A stretch of 64,000 bases of DNA from Acestrorhynchus altus. Taxonomy: Eukaryota; Chordata; Actinopteri; Characiformes; Acestrorhynchidae. Position 1 is the stretch's first letter, and each line of letters begins with the position of its first letter. The position numbers and the translations under genes were made by a program. Positions 49,235 to 60,343 of the stretch are shown one piece after another. The stretch spans positions 4,069,094-4,133,093 of the forward strand of contig CM067505.1 in NCBI GenBank assembly GCA_034509495.1, written 5' to 3'. The notes beneath the pieces were generated by a model that did no database searches, had not been told where the DNA came from, and saw only the letters and a list, made by a program, of their open reading frames with translations.

Positions 49235-49267
<33 letters not shown>
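49226..49267. repeat. poly-C plus (CA)n microsatellite
   Basis: A C run followed directly by CA dinucleotides. Confidence 0.95.
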
Positions 49268-49269
<2 letters not shown>

Positions 49270-49308
49270 CCGGGTCCTTACTTCCCTTTTACGGCGCCAC
49301 AGTGAACA

Positions 49309-49450
49309 CAGTAAACAGAGTGAACAGAGTGGTCAGAGTGAAGAGTGATCAGAGTGAACCGTGATCAGAGTGAACAGAGTGGTCAGAGTGAAGAGTGATC
49401 AGAGTGAACCGTGATCAGAGTGAACAGAGTGGTCAGAGTGAGCAGAGTGA
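49309..49450. repeat. 50-bp minisatellite
   Basis: A 50-bp unit beginning GAACAGAGTGGTCAGAGTGA is repeated about 2.6 times with essentially no change. It is itself built from 10-bp CAGAGTGANN sub-units. Lies downstream of GIMAP-like B. Confidence 0.9.
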
Positions 49451-50277
49451 GCAGTTTTGGCATTGAAGACAAACCTGTTGTTGTTAAAGATCTCTCAGTC
49501 TGTCTCCACAGGGAGTGACAGTGACTCTGTGTCTCACAGGAGCTTCTTCCCACAGCTGTACTGAAGAACTGAAGACTGAAGCTTCATCAAACCTGAATAA
49601 ACACAAACGTTTCCTTCTCTGTTACTCGGAGGAACCAAGTGAAAGAGAAACCTTCAGCTGGGCGGAGCTCTTACCCCCCGGTGAACAGATCTGCCCCTGC
49701 TGGCAGAACTTTTAAATCCTTTCCCAAACTCATCTGCATCTACAGCCTTCTTTCTGAAGACCTGATGGATCCTACCACTCGCTTCAACAATCAAGAGCAA
49801 ACCAAACCAATGTCTGAGGTTTATATAAGGTCCTCTCACTCCACCTCATTCTAATTTTAGATCTGCATTTCTAATAATTATGATTTTATATCACCTCCAC
49901 ATCTCAATAGTTCAAATGAAGATCAATAAATGTATATTGATCTCATATCAAAGGTGTTCATGTGGTCTAACCTTTTAACGTGGAGAACACAATGGTCTCT
50001 CATTGTTTTAAACAGCTTTCTGCCAACATCTGTATGATTCAATAATATATGGGTTGTTTATTTGACTCTTCAATTAAAAATACCACATACATTAACTTAT
50101 CATTTCCCAGCGCAGAGGGGCAGTTTATTTGGTTGAAATATTTTACAATAAAAATACAATGTTACACATTTGCGCTTGTTGTTTAACAGCATAATATCCA
50201 CCCGTGAATACCCACGACAGCAGGACCCACTGACTCTTCTGTACTTCAATATGAAGAACACAGTACTGTCTCTATTC

Positions 50278-52741
50278 TCAGACCCGCTGTGCACGGAAGA
50301 ACCTGTTAATAAAAGCTGAGTTGAAGTTGTTGGTGTGAGGTCCAACTCTTTCATCCAGGTGCTCAATGGCTGATTGGACCGCACCCCCTGCTGCCCCACC
50401 CATAGCACCCCCAACTGCTCCACCCACTGCCATACCAGCCAGTCCCTCCACTGACCCGACTACTATTCCCATAGTGGCCCCCGCCACAAAGCCCAGTGTA
50501 AACCCAATGGCAAGTGAAGTTCTCAGCCAGCTGTTGTCCAGCTCAGCTTTGGCCCTGATCTCAGCCCCCACACTGGCATTGTAGTCATCCATCTGCCAAC
50601 GTAACTCTTCCCCCTGATACTGATGCTCCAGCTCCCTCCATGCCCTCTCTGTCTCAGCAGCCCTCTTCTTTACCAATTTCTTCTCCTCCTTCCTGACACT
50701 CTCCTCTGCCTTGCGGTAGGCCGAGTTGGTGTAACAGCGCCCACCCATGGTCCCCACAATCCTCTCAATCTTCTGTAGAAGCTCTCTGTCTCTATTGTGG
50801 TTCCTCCGGTTCTTGCTGTAGATGTGGTAGCGGCAGCTGCACTGCTCAATGAGTTCCCGCAGGTGCCAGTCAGTTTTCAAGATTCTGTCTTCCAGAGCTG
50901 CCCATCCCAGATGTCCATCATAAGCCAAGAGGATCATTGCATAGTTCAGGACACCTTCCCCAAAGTGCTTCATCACCAGCTTGGGAGTCCGAATGTCATT
51001 CGGGGAGATCTTCTCCAGGTCAAATGCAATAAGGATGGCATGAGGACCAGGAGATGACAGACACTTTGCTCTTTTCATCTCTTCTTTCATCTTGCTCTTG
51101 GACAGGTCTTTGTCATACAGGTTGGGAGCATTAACCACAGCCACTTGCCTCCCTGCTAGTTCTCCAATGTTCTTTCTGCTTCCAGCGATGCTGCACACAT
51201 CCTTTGAGAACTCTTCTCTTCCTAGAATGCAGTTGGCGAGGAAGAACTGGGATGGGCCACTGCTACCTATGACCACTATCCTGAGTTCATTTTCAGAAGC
51301 AACTGAGGGAAACAAGGACATGGTGTTTAATAGAGAAGAAACAACACAATGTGTGATATTTTCATTTAGTATCACAGCATATTATATTGTCTAATAGCTT
51401 GTGGATAGTTCAGGGTAAACATATTCCACTGTTATTATAATTACAGCTCATATTTCACTCAAAGAATTTAAGCTTCCAGAAAATATCCTTTGAAAGGGAG
51501 GAAACGATCATAATTCATAATAATGCAACGTAGTTAGACCATTAAATTGAGGCACTTTGAAGCAGAGCTTTTGGTATGATTTCAGAGAATCTTGTACTTT
51601 AATAAACTTGAAATGAAAAACATTATCTTAAGTTTTAGCCACTCATTTTTGCTGTTATAAAATGTTTAGCAAATTGAATTCAGAATTTTACTGTGATTAT
51701 TATTATACAGTTCTTAGTTATTGGCTAGATTAAGTACATACATATATACATACAAAGTACATGTACATGTATACAAAAAATGACCAGATTATATTTAATA
51801 TTTATTTAAATTACATTAAAAATACTTTATTCCAAATACTAGTGCAGCTCAAAAAGTTCATTTTCAATTGAATCCAAAAAAGTAAACTAATTTTTGCCTT
51901 TATTATTTTACAGTTGATCAGTATGGCCCATGAAAATCAAAATCCAGAATCTCAAATTATTAGAACATATAATTTCAAGTTTGAGTAAATTACAATTCAT
52001 AATTATAAATACCATATAATATACCATAAATACCATATAAATACCATACACACAACCACATTCATGGGGAAACTGCTGATCTGACAGTTTTCTAGAAGAC
52101 AATCATCGACCCCCTCCACAAAGAAGGTCAGTCACAGAAGGTCATTGATGGCTGTCCTCAGAGTGCTGTATCAAAGCATATTAAGATAAAATTGACTGGA
52201 AGGGGAAAATGTGCTGGGAAGGATTTTCGAGGAAATTTGATTCAAGAACTTAGGAGAGCTTCACAAGGAGTGGACAGAGGCTGGGTCAGTGAAACATGAG
52301 CCACCACACAGACATCTCCTGTAAAGGAAGACTGCAGAAATCCTAATATCTGTATAAATAGAAATATTCTATAATAATTTGTTTTTTTTATGAACTATAA
52401 GCCATACTAGTCAAAAGTAAAACAAAAATTATTGGTAAAGAATATAACATATGACAGTTTGCATTTTCAAATAATAATACAAATAAAAATAAACCTTTTA
52501 TATATATTTCTTGAGCTGCCGTACTACAGTATTTATTATTAACTTTTATGTATGCATTTATTTTTAACTATAATAAATATAATTTAAAAAAATTGAACAG
52601 TGACGGGAAAAAGCAACAAAAGGCACCAAAAGATTTTCCATGCAGTTCCCTTTATTAACCCAGTCACAAGAATGGACACAGACATGTAGAATGTTATATT
52701 ATTTCTATGAACTTACCCTCCGTCTTTGCTGTTCCTTTCAT
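50278..52741 (-). CDS. AIG1/GIMAP-like protein B with degenerate GTP-binding site and glycine-zipper tail
   Basis: Paralogue of GIMAP-like A. Two exons: 52717-52741 (25 nt, MKGTAKTE plus one base) and 50278-51302; 1,050 nt, 349 aa. GIMAP hallmarks are clearer than in A: LRIVVIGSSG (15-24), ILGREEF (34-40), VAVVNAPNLYD (62-72) in place of VDTPGLFD, and SSPGPHAILIAF (91-102). The P-loop is GSSGPSQF, again without the Lys-Ser pair. Residues 205-262 form a charged helical stretch with AEIRAKAEL, which parallels AEIRIAERL in A. Residues 271-318 are a Gly/Ala hydrophobic tail (FVAGATMGIVVGSVEG, GGAVGGAMGGAAGGAV). The frame is open and ends in a normal stop about 150 nt before a polyadenylation signal, so this is not an obvious pseudogene. 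Confidence 0.9.
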
Positions 52742-54155
52742 TGTGGATTCTCCCTCTGACAGGTTCAACCAGACAGGTCAGAATGTGATAAGCAATACAA
52801 GTTATTCAATCAAAACACCTTCAACTTTTCTCACAACACACAGAGGTAACAGATACAGCCTCGCGTCATGGCCTGCCTCAGTCTCCCCCCATCCACAGTG
52901 TGTGCGCTTTAATAGTGGACGGAAACTGTCCTCAGGGCAAAGACACATTGGATTTGTGGTTCATTCTCATTCATCTACGCACCCCGTTCAAATACCCTCC
53001 CACACACATAACAAAATCAAAATCACTTTAATTGTGACCTTAATGGCCTTGGTGGTGAATAAAAGGAGCTGGACAATAGTAGCCCGGCACAGAGTCATGG
53101 AGCACATCCAGCATATAAGGCCTATCAGCACAGGAGCTCCAGTGAGATCAGTTTAGTCTAAATACCCTGTTAAAGTTTAAATGTGAGAGATGTGAGACAC
53201 AGTACAGTAGGGTAAACTACACATCGATCCCAATTTGCTTAAAAACACTTTTCTCTCCTCTAACATCTGGTCTTGGATCCCAACTCTTCCATAAGGAGGG
53301 CTGGTGGTTCCTGCAGGGTTAACAGTCTGTCCAGACGTTGTTATTTGTGTTCATAGGGCTCTGTCACAGAATAGATTACAGCAGACAGGATGACGCCTGA
53401 ATTAGGATTTATTGAATCAATAGTTCCCACCATGTCGCTGGAAGGCTGATGACAAAATTTTGAACCAATGACAAAATTCTTTGAGCCGGTCAGCTCAGAC
53501 AGACACTGATTAACACCACCAAGAACCTGAATACTGTTAGTAACCAAAGTACAGAACCTGAATGACCTGTTATTATTCATTAACCACTGGGAATTAGTCA
53601 CTATCCACTATGAATTGTTTAGTGTTTACTATGAATTGTTAACTATCTAAAAGTCAAAATGTAATAAAGTAATAGTGTAAATTCATCATTTAAATTGTGA
53701 ATTAGGATCCACTATAAACTATTTAATATCCGCTATGAATTACTCTGTATATACTATGATTTATTCAGTCTCCATTATGTATTAGTCAGTATCTCCTATA
53801 AATAATTCAGAATCCACAATGAATTATTTTGTATCCCCTATGAATGATTCATTACTAGCTACTAAGAATTATTTAGTATTTACTAAGGGTTCATTTGTAT
53901 CCACCATGAATTATTCAGTACTATCTACTATGAATTCCTCCAAAATTTCTGTGAAACTAATATGTCCTTTATGAAGTTGAGGTGTGGGCCTGTAGAGGTA
54001 GGAGAAGCTGCAGCTCCACAGCGCCCCCAGACCAACGCAGGCGTGTTTGGATAAAGCAGGGTGTCACGGTGAAATGGTACCGTGTAGAAAGCGTTCCCCT
54101 GTAGCAGTGTAGGAACCTTCGCTTGGTTTGTGCTGATGGTGAAAGCTGGGTGAAT
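52742..54155. other. divergent GIMAP-B / RSAD1 promoter interval
   Basis: GIMAP-like B reads left and RSAD1 reads right from here. A plus-strand open frame at 52,707-53,156 overlaps GIMAP-B exon 1 antisense and has no recognised domain. 53,575-53,940 is a degenerate tandem array. Confidence 0.5.
53575..53940. repeat. degenerate CACTATGAATTATT tandem array
   Basis: Words of the type ATCCACTATGAATTATTCAGT recur every 25-35 bp at least ten times with many substitutions and spacing changes. It looks like an old, decayed minisatellite upstream of RSAD1. Confidence 0.7.
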
Positions 54156-54296
54156 ATGGTTCCAGTCTGGTCTGCAGTTTTTCACACACGTGTTTTAAAA
54201 TGTTCAGCTGTTGGACAAGTAGCTTCGAGAGCCTTCACGCATGAAGCTTCACTGTATGTCCATGTGAGTCTGACTCTCTCTCTCTCTCTCACTCTT

Positions 54297-54339
<43 letters not shown>

Positions 54340-54385
54340 TGCTCTCTCTGTTTCGCTCTCTCTCACTCTTGCTCTCTCTGTTTCG

Positions 54386-54417
<32 letters not shown>

Positions 54418-54447
54418 TGCTCTCTCAGTGTTTCTCACTCTCTTTGA

Positions 54448-54506
<59 letters not shown>

Positions 54507-56671
54507 AAGCTGGTCTTTAGTGGTGCACTGTAGGCTCTGTACTGGTCAAGAGCTGAAATGATCAATCACAGTGAACAACTGTCATTAGCTACCTTTAAAG
54601 AACTTTGCCTACAGAACCCTGAAGACCCCTGTTCTGTTCAGCAGCGCCTGCAGGAAATGTTATATTCTGCCATGACCAGAGAAGAATGAATACTCTACAT
54701 TAACACTGACAGCTGTTTTGTTTACATCCCCCCTCCATCTCTCCCCTCATCCCTGCACCCCCACCACCACCACCTTTAAAGTGGCCATACTGTCTAAAGA
54801 GATGCTCCTACTGCAACTTTAACAAGTACATCCCTCACTCAGTGAACCATGCGGTAATGACCGAGAGTCTTCAAAAGGAAACTCAGACACTGCTTCACTT
54901 CAGCCAGGTTTCTCAGTAGGTGTCTCTACTTACCTTTGTTACATTACACTGGATAATCCTGCCCATGTCACCAGGAGATGTGCAGCGTAATGATCAAAAC
55001 ACACCATCCAATATGTTTTACTGAGCAGTGTTTGTTTTTCTCTAGAATTACCTCTGTGTTTTTTGGTGGTGGGACCCCCAGCCTGGCCCAACCCTCTACC
55101 ATCGCTGCAGTCCTGGACACTGCTTCCAAGCATGCCCGGCTGTCTGCAGATGCTGAGGTTACGCTGGAGGTGAATCCCACACCTGCGGGGAAGGCCAGGC
55201 TCAGAGATTTTGTGGCTGCTGGAGTTAATCGTTTTTCCATTGGGGTGCAGGTGATTTGTAGACCAATACATCACTAATCCATGCATGCTATATGTCTAAA
55301 TCTACACAGACACTTCATTTTCTGATTTATCAGTGCAGACAGCCAAAGGTCACCATGTCCAGTGCCAAATATAACCAACAATGTGTATTTCCCAACCTTG
55401 GGCCGTGGAGCAGTGGACTCTATCCAATATCTTTGAGAAGAACTTGGGTCCACCCAACCACATTGTCTCACCTCAGTAATGTTCTTGTGTACAAATACAA
55501 AAATTCCTGGCAGCAACATCTGCTGGAAAGCCTTTCCAACTTCTTCCAGTTATTCCAGTATTTTTTGTTAATTAATTTATCCCTAAAAAAGTTCATCCAA
55601 TATTTTTTGGACATTTGTCTTTTGACATGTCTTTTGGACACATATATTACAGATCCAAAGCAGATTTAAGGGCACTCTGAGAAAACAAACTATCAGTGTT
55701 AAGTCACTTACATGAAGTAATATATATGTATTTCCACAGTCTCTAAATGATGCCAACCTGAGAGTGCTTGGGAGGGATCACAGTCCTCATCAAGCTCTTC
55801 AGACGCTATCAGAGGCCAGGACACTTTGCCCTGGACGTGTGTCAGTAGACATCATGTTTGGACTTCCAGATCAAAGTGAAGATTTGTGGCAGGGAGAGCT
55901 GGAGGAGGTGCTGTGTGTGTGTGATGACCATGTTTCCCTGTATCAGCTGACCCTGGAGAGGGGGACTCACCTATTCAACCAAGTTCAGCTGGGCAGGGTG
56001 AAGGTGCCTGAGGATGATGTCACAGCCAGGATGTACCAATCTGCTAGAAGTGTTCTTGAGAAGAAAGGCTTTCTTCAGTACGAGGTGTCAAACTTCGCCA
56101 AAAATGTAAGTTCCCAGTTTAGACTAAGGGTGGCTCAAAACACAGCGTGTTTATGTATTATGATTTTTATTTAATATTACTGTGAACATAAACTGATCAG
56201 CCATAATATTTAAAAGTATTGACAGATTAAGGCAAATAACATTGATTATCTGCTTACAATGGCATCTGTCAATAGATGTGAAATACGATATGTATACTAT
56301 GTATATACGTTGATGTGCTGGAAGTTGGGAAAATGGACACGCATAAGAATTTGAGCCAATTATTGAAGGGCCAAATGGCTATACCACTGGGTCAGAACAG
56401 AAACTCTTGTGGGTTGTTCCTGGTTTGCAGTACTCAGTACTGACCAAAAGTGCACCAATGAAAGAAAACAATTCAACCAGGGTCTGTGACAACCTACAGT
56501 ACATAAACAATCTGCTGCTTACATCCTGAAGCAAAATCCCACAGGACACCCATCTTGTGGGGTCTATGTCTTGAGGGTCAAAGCTGTTTTGGTGGCACCA
56601 CAAGGACCTACATAATATTAAGGAGCTGGCTTTAATGATATGGTTGAATGTTGTAGAATTACAAAATGTGA

Positions 56672-56710
<39 letters not shown>

Positions 56711-58238
56711 GTATATTATATATATGAAAATTATGTATATGTGGAGAATAAAACCCCTTACACTGACATGCATTTTGTCACAGCACATTCAGGTTATTTG
56801 TATGTCTTGTGTTTTGTAGAATGCTGTTAGTACGCACAATACTGGCTACTGGAAGGCACAGCAGTACATAGGCGTTGGACCTGGTAAGTCACTTACTTCC
56901 AAACTTATTTCTTTACACCTGTCAGAATGAGGATGATCTTCATTTTGTATTATAATACACTGTCTTCCAGGAGCACATGGCCGTTTTGTACCTCATGCCC
57001 TGGGAGGGGTTCTGAGGGAGGCACGCACTCAGACATTAGAGCCAGATGTTTGGATACGAGAAGTCCAGCAGCATGGACATGCAACACGTAGGCGGATACA
57101 GCTTAGCCATCTTGAGCTGTGAGGAGCATTCGTAAATTGTGTGTACACAAGCCACACACACAGTGTTTGGTAAAAGTTAATCTGCTGTTGTGGATTTTTC
57201 GTAGGTTGGAAGAGGTTTTGGTCATGGGACTACGTATGAATGAAGGAATCTCTCACCAGGTGTTTCATCATTTCATCATTGTGATTTAATTGTAACACAC
57301 TGTGACCAAAAGTATCCAGACACCTTTTCTACAAGGTGAATCGAGCTAATTTAATCCCATTCTGGAATGCTCTGGACCAGTTCAAGCTCATCATGCCCAA
57401 TCGAAAAAACAACAACAGCTAGAGGGGTCTTAAAGCCCCCCCCCCAGCTTTGAACTGTGGCACAGTGAATTGAATAAGTTCTCTGCACATAATTGGAGTA
57501 GCATTTCTGATCCAAGAGGGATCACCCAAAGATAGTACATGACCTTATGGTTAAATGCAATCACATCCTCACAGTAATGTTCCAACATCTAGGGTAACAC
57601 ATTCCCTAAAGTGTAGAAGCTGTTAGTGCAGATAAAGGACACCGGCTTTCTTTGAAAACCCTTGATTTGTGGAAGAAATTGTGGACGATCAGGTCTGGTT
57701 ACTTCTGCACATATTGTGTGTGTTCTTGTACTGAAAATGAGCTCTTTGTGAATGAGTAACCTTGTCAGTCACTCTGGATAAAAGCATCAGCTAAATGTCA
57801 TAAATGTAATGTAAACGTCACTGAAGTAGCTGTAACTGATATCTGACTTGACATTTCTGTGTTTCTTCATTTGGGGAGATAGCACTGGGCTGTGTTCAGT
57901 CCAGAGGCAAATTTCCACCATGTCCTTGGCTGGTCGGGTGATTTTCAAGATTTGCTAAAGAGGAGGCTTCTAATTCTTGATGACAGGTGACTGAAACTTG
58001 AGTGTCACATGAAATGCTTCATTTCTGGTGCTGCCGTTTATTGCTCTACTTGCGCTTAGTGGTCTTAATCTCTAAACATGTCTGAACTTACACTTGTAGG
58101 GGTCTGCGGTGTTCCTGGCAAGGTTTAGCTCTACTGGACAGTATATTGCCTGTGCTGCTGCTGAGCCTGGAAAAGTCCTTTGAGAGAGGTTGCTCTGCTG
58201 CAACCACCAACAAGGATGATGGACAAAAGAAGACTTGA
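54156..58238 (+). CDS. rsad1: radical SAM domain-containing protein 1 (HemW-type)
   Basis: Mitochondrial HemW homologue; the family binds heme and is thought to be a heme chaperone rather than a coproporphyrinogen oxidase. Nine exons: 54156-54263, 54782-54915, 55046-55250, 55740-56105, 56820-56883, 56971-57118, 57205-57259, 57883-57986 and 58100-58238. They give 1,323 nt and 440 aa (human 442); all phases join. The first true ATG in frame is 54,156. The 30-residue leader has five basic and one acidic residue, fitting import. Radical SAM cluster motif C40-x3-C44-x2-C47, followed by NF as in HemW rather than the extra Cys of HemN. GGGTPS at 88-93, EVNPTP, AAGVNRFSIGVQSL, then SVDIMFGLP, HVSLYQLTLERGT, YEVSNFAKN and the HemN C-terminal region (EEVLVMGLR, GLRCSWQG). 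Introns hold Tc1 and MITE insertions; the 54,272-54,501 CT tract is in intron 1. Confidence 0.96.
54272..54501. repeat. (CT)n microsatellite complex
   Basis: CTCTCT runs interrupted by CACTCTTG and TGTTTCG units, beginning a few bases after the RSAD1 exon 1 donor. The Leu/Ser frame is an artefact. Confidence 0.97.
56185..56640 (+). mobile_element. Tc1-like transposon, internally deleted
   Basis: Begins AACTGATCAGCCATAATATT, passes GTTGATGTGCTGGAAG, then TTCCTGGTTTGCAGTACTCA, and ends CACAGGACACCCATCTTGTG, then AAAGCTGTTTTGGTGGCACC. 5' and 3' parts of the family are joined with the transposase middle missing. In RSAD1 intron 4. Confidence 0.8.
56676..56710. repeat. (TTA)n microsatellite
   Basis: About 11 TTA units in RSAD1 intron 4. 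Confidence 0.95.
57300..57665. mobile_element. Tc1-type MITE family, copy D
   Basis: TGACCAAAAGTATCCAGACA, then AAAGCCCCCCCCCCAGCTTT and AATGCAATCACATCCTCACA, in the same order as copy A at 14,275-15,080. In RSAD1 intron 7. Confidence 0.6.
57740..57830 (+). mobile_element. SINE 3' tail
   Basis: AGTCACTCTGGATAAAAGCA, then GCTAAATGTCATAAATG. Second copy of the tail seen at 48,365. In RSAD1 intron 7. Confidence 0.75.
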
Positions 58239-58304
58239 CGGAGCCAAGTCAGGGGGGAAGAGAACATGAACGCCATCATGTGCATTTCCAAAATGGAAGG
58301 TCTT

Positions 58305-58560
58305 CCCTGTATGCAGCGGTCAGTACCTACAAAAACTGCTCAGAGGAAGGCCCACCAGTGAAATAATGAGAGGGACAGGGTCATGGGCACCTAAGGTTTG
58401 TTGATGCAATCCATGGAAGCCCACCTCACAACTTGCAGTACTTTAAAAATCTGTGGTAACGTCTTGGTTCAAGATACCACAGGACACCTTCAGAAGATTC
58501 ATTGATGGGTCAGATCTGTTTTGGTGGTCTGCAGTTTTAGTGATGGATTTAATAAGACTG
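58305..58560 (+). mobile_element. Tc1-like transposon 3' remnant in RSAD1 3' UTR
   Basis: TATGCAGCGGTCAGTACCTA, then AGGGTCATGGGCACC, then GATACCACAGGACACCTTCA and TCAGATCTGTTTTGGTGG. The central transposase is deleted. It starts about 70 bp after the RSAD1 stop and precedes its first polyadenylation signals. Confidence 0.8.
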
Positions 58561-60306
58561 ATGTGTGCATTTTCCATTCACTTGTGTGCTGCTCTTCTAC
58601 CACTGGCATCCGCCTGCTGTGCAAGTTCTCGTATTCAAAAATAAACCTTTCTATTCTGATGAATAAAGCCATATGGAAGAAGATCATTCCATTGATTTGT
58701 TTGCTTGTTGCTCATTTAAAAACAGGACATTTTCTGTAAAAAGGAAAAGAGGTGATCAGTTCATTTAGAATGTATGTCTCAGTGCTTGCATGATACCACG
58801 CTACCTAGCAATTTCATAGAAATCCTTTAATTGGATTTTCATTAAATGGTAATTAAATCGTGACGCTGGACATTGTCCTCTATGCTGTCCATGGTGCTGA
58901 TTTTTCTTAAATCCTCTTTCACTTTTTTTCACCTGACGAACTGCTCTTAAGAACTAGTTACTGTCCACTGTTTGGTACACTGTTATTAATTTAGAATTAT
59001 TGTTTAACATTAATATAAAATGCCATTAATACTGTTTTATTTGCAGTAATAAAATAATAAAATAGTTTGAATAATTCATAAGTAGTAAATTGTTCTCCAT
59101 GAGTTTGTAACAAGGATTGTTGATCTGGTCACACTGTAGGTTGTAACTGTAAGTAAACTCTGTCTAGAGGGATGTTTTATATATTTTATCAACAACTGTT
59201 TTCACACTCACTGCTTGTAACAGTGTGATTTATCCACTTTATTTTATACTGATAAATAAAACATTTTAGCTGTTCCAAACTGGTGCTCCCCAAGTGGAAA
59301 AATTTCAGTTACTGCATCCATAACTCTGCATCAAGTGATGAAAAAGGATTTCCCCTTTATTATGTAGCTGTGGGTGCTGACTTTGCTCCTTGGTCAGTGT
59401 GGGAATCTGAATCATAGGAGCCTCTGACTGGCTGCTTTCTACCCTGCTGGATCCTCCTTAAGCACTGCCTCCACACTCATTCTCAATTCCCTAACATGTA
59501 TTTTTCAAAAGTCCTAAGTGGGTGGGAGGCCAGGTGATAATGGGAGTGGATGCATTCTTATATTAAAAGGACAAAACTGACCGCTGGGGAACCCGAAGGA
59601 AAACAAATGCATGGGTTGTGTTACAACTGGGATGGAGTTGAAACCTGCAGGACGATAACTCTCCAGGAACATTCTTGGCAACAGTGAATTCTTTAATTCC
59701 CTTAAACAGATGAGACAGAGGGAAATGTTACATAATGTGACAAATAAATACCATAATAAATGTTATTTTATGCCAGAATGTCTGTTGTAATCTGCATCAG
59801 TGGCCCAGAACAAGTCCATCTGGAATTACCATGTAAATCCACATGGGGGCAGCAAAAGAAAAGAAGGATGAATTGGCCCATGCTGAGCTCAGCTATACTC
59901 ATATCTCAGCAGATTCACATGGCTCTATAATTAATCACTAGGAGTCAACATTCCAGTACTTATGCACAGTGTTAGTAATCCTCTGCAGATGCTCAGATTT
60001 TCCATGTCATACCATTATAGGAAATAATGATTAAGTAAATGTCCATAATTTGGTCAGAACAGCCATGAGAAACAGTTTTCCTATGTTTCCAGCTCTGTAT
60101 CCATTGAGTGTGTAGCTCTCATATATTGTGATGTCACCATGGTGCACCCCCCCTCCTTTACCCCACCCCAACCCCATCTACCCCCGATTCTGTCTGCATG
60201 TCTCGCACCAGTGACATCACCCAGCCTTTTGTTGGGAAACAAAGAATTTGGTCAGGAGTCTGTTTTCAGGAAAAATAAAGCAGGGCGGGAAGAGTGAGGG
60301 CCTGTG

Positions 60307-60340
<34 letters not shown>
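60307..60340. repeat. (CA)n microsatellite
   Basis: About 16 CA units. Confidence 0.95.

Positions 60341-60343
<3 letters not shown>

Larger units (their letters stand above)
48201..50277. other. interval between GIMAP-like A and B
   Basis: Contains a SINE tail (48,365-48,440), (GT)n, a poly-C/(CA)n run, a 50-bp minisatellite (49,309-49,450) and the 3' end of GIMAP-like B, with a minus-strand AATAAA at 50,124-50,129. No other exon supported. Confidence 0.6.

Noticed and set aside
49309..49450. CRISPR-like array
   Set aside because: Units are head-to-tail without unique spacers and the genome is eukaryotic; it is a minisatellite.
46808..51302. GIMAP-like genes read as pseudogenes because the P-loop is lost
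   Set aside because: Both have intact frames, proper splice sites and stops, and they share the same type of motif change, which fits selection better than decay.
46808..52741. GIMAP-like genes read as IRG-type GTPases or apolipoprotein-L-like proteins because of the Gly-rich hydrophobic tail
   Set aside because: The SPGPHA box and ILGREEF stretch are AIG1/GIMAP hallmarks, and the N-terminal domain order fits AIG1.
52707..53156. 149-aa plus-strand open frame
   Set aside because: Antisense to GIMAP-like B exon 1, no recognisable domain.
54123..54155. Upstream start for RSAD1 at 54,123
   Set aside because: The codon there is TTG, not ATG; the first in-frame ATG is 54,156 and leaves a suitable mitochondrial leader.
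803..58238. A mitochondrial gene cluster (SLC25A10, MRPL12, RSAD1)
   Set aside because: SLC25A10 and MRPL12 are old neighbours, but RSAD1 is over 40 kb away with unrelated genes between; coincidence is the simpler reading.
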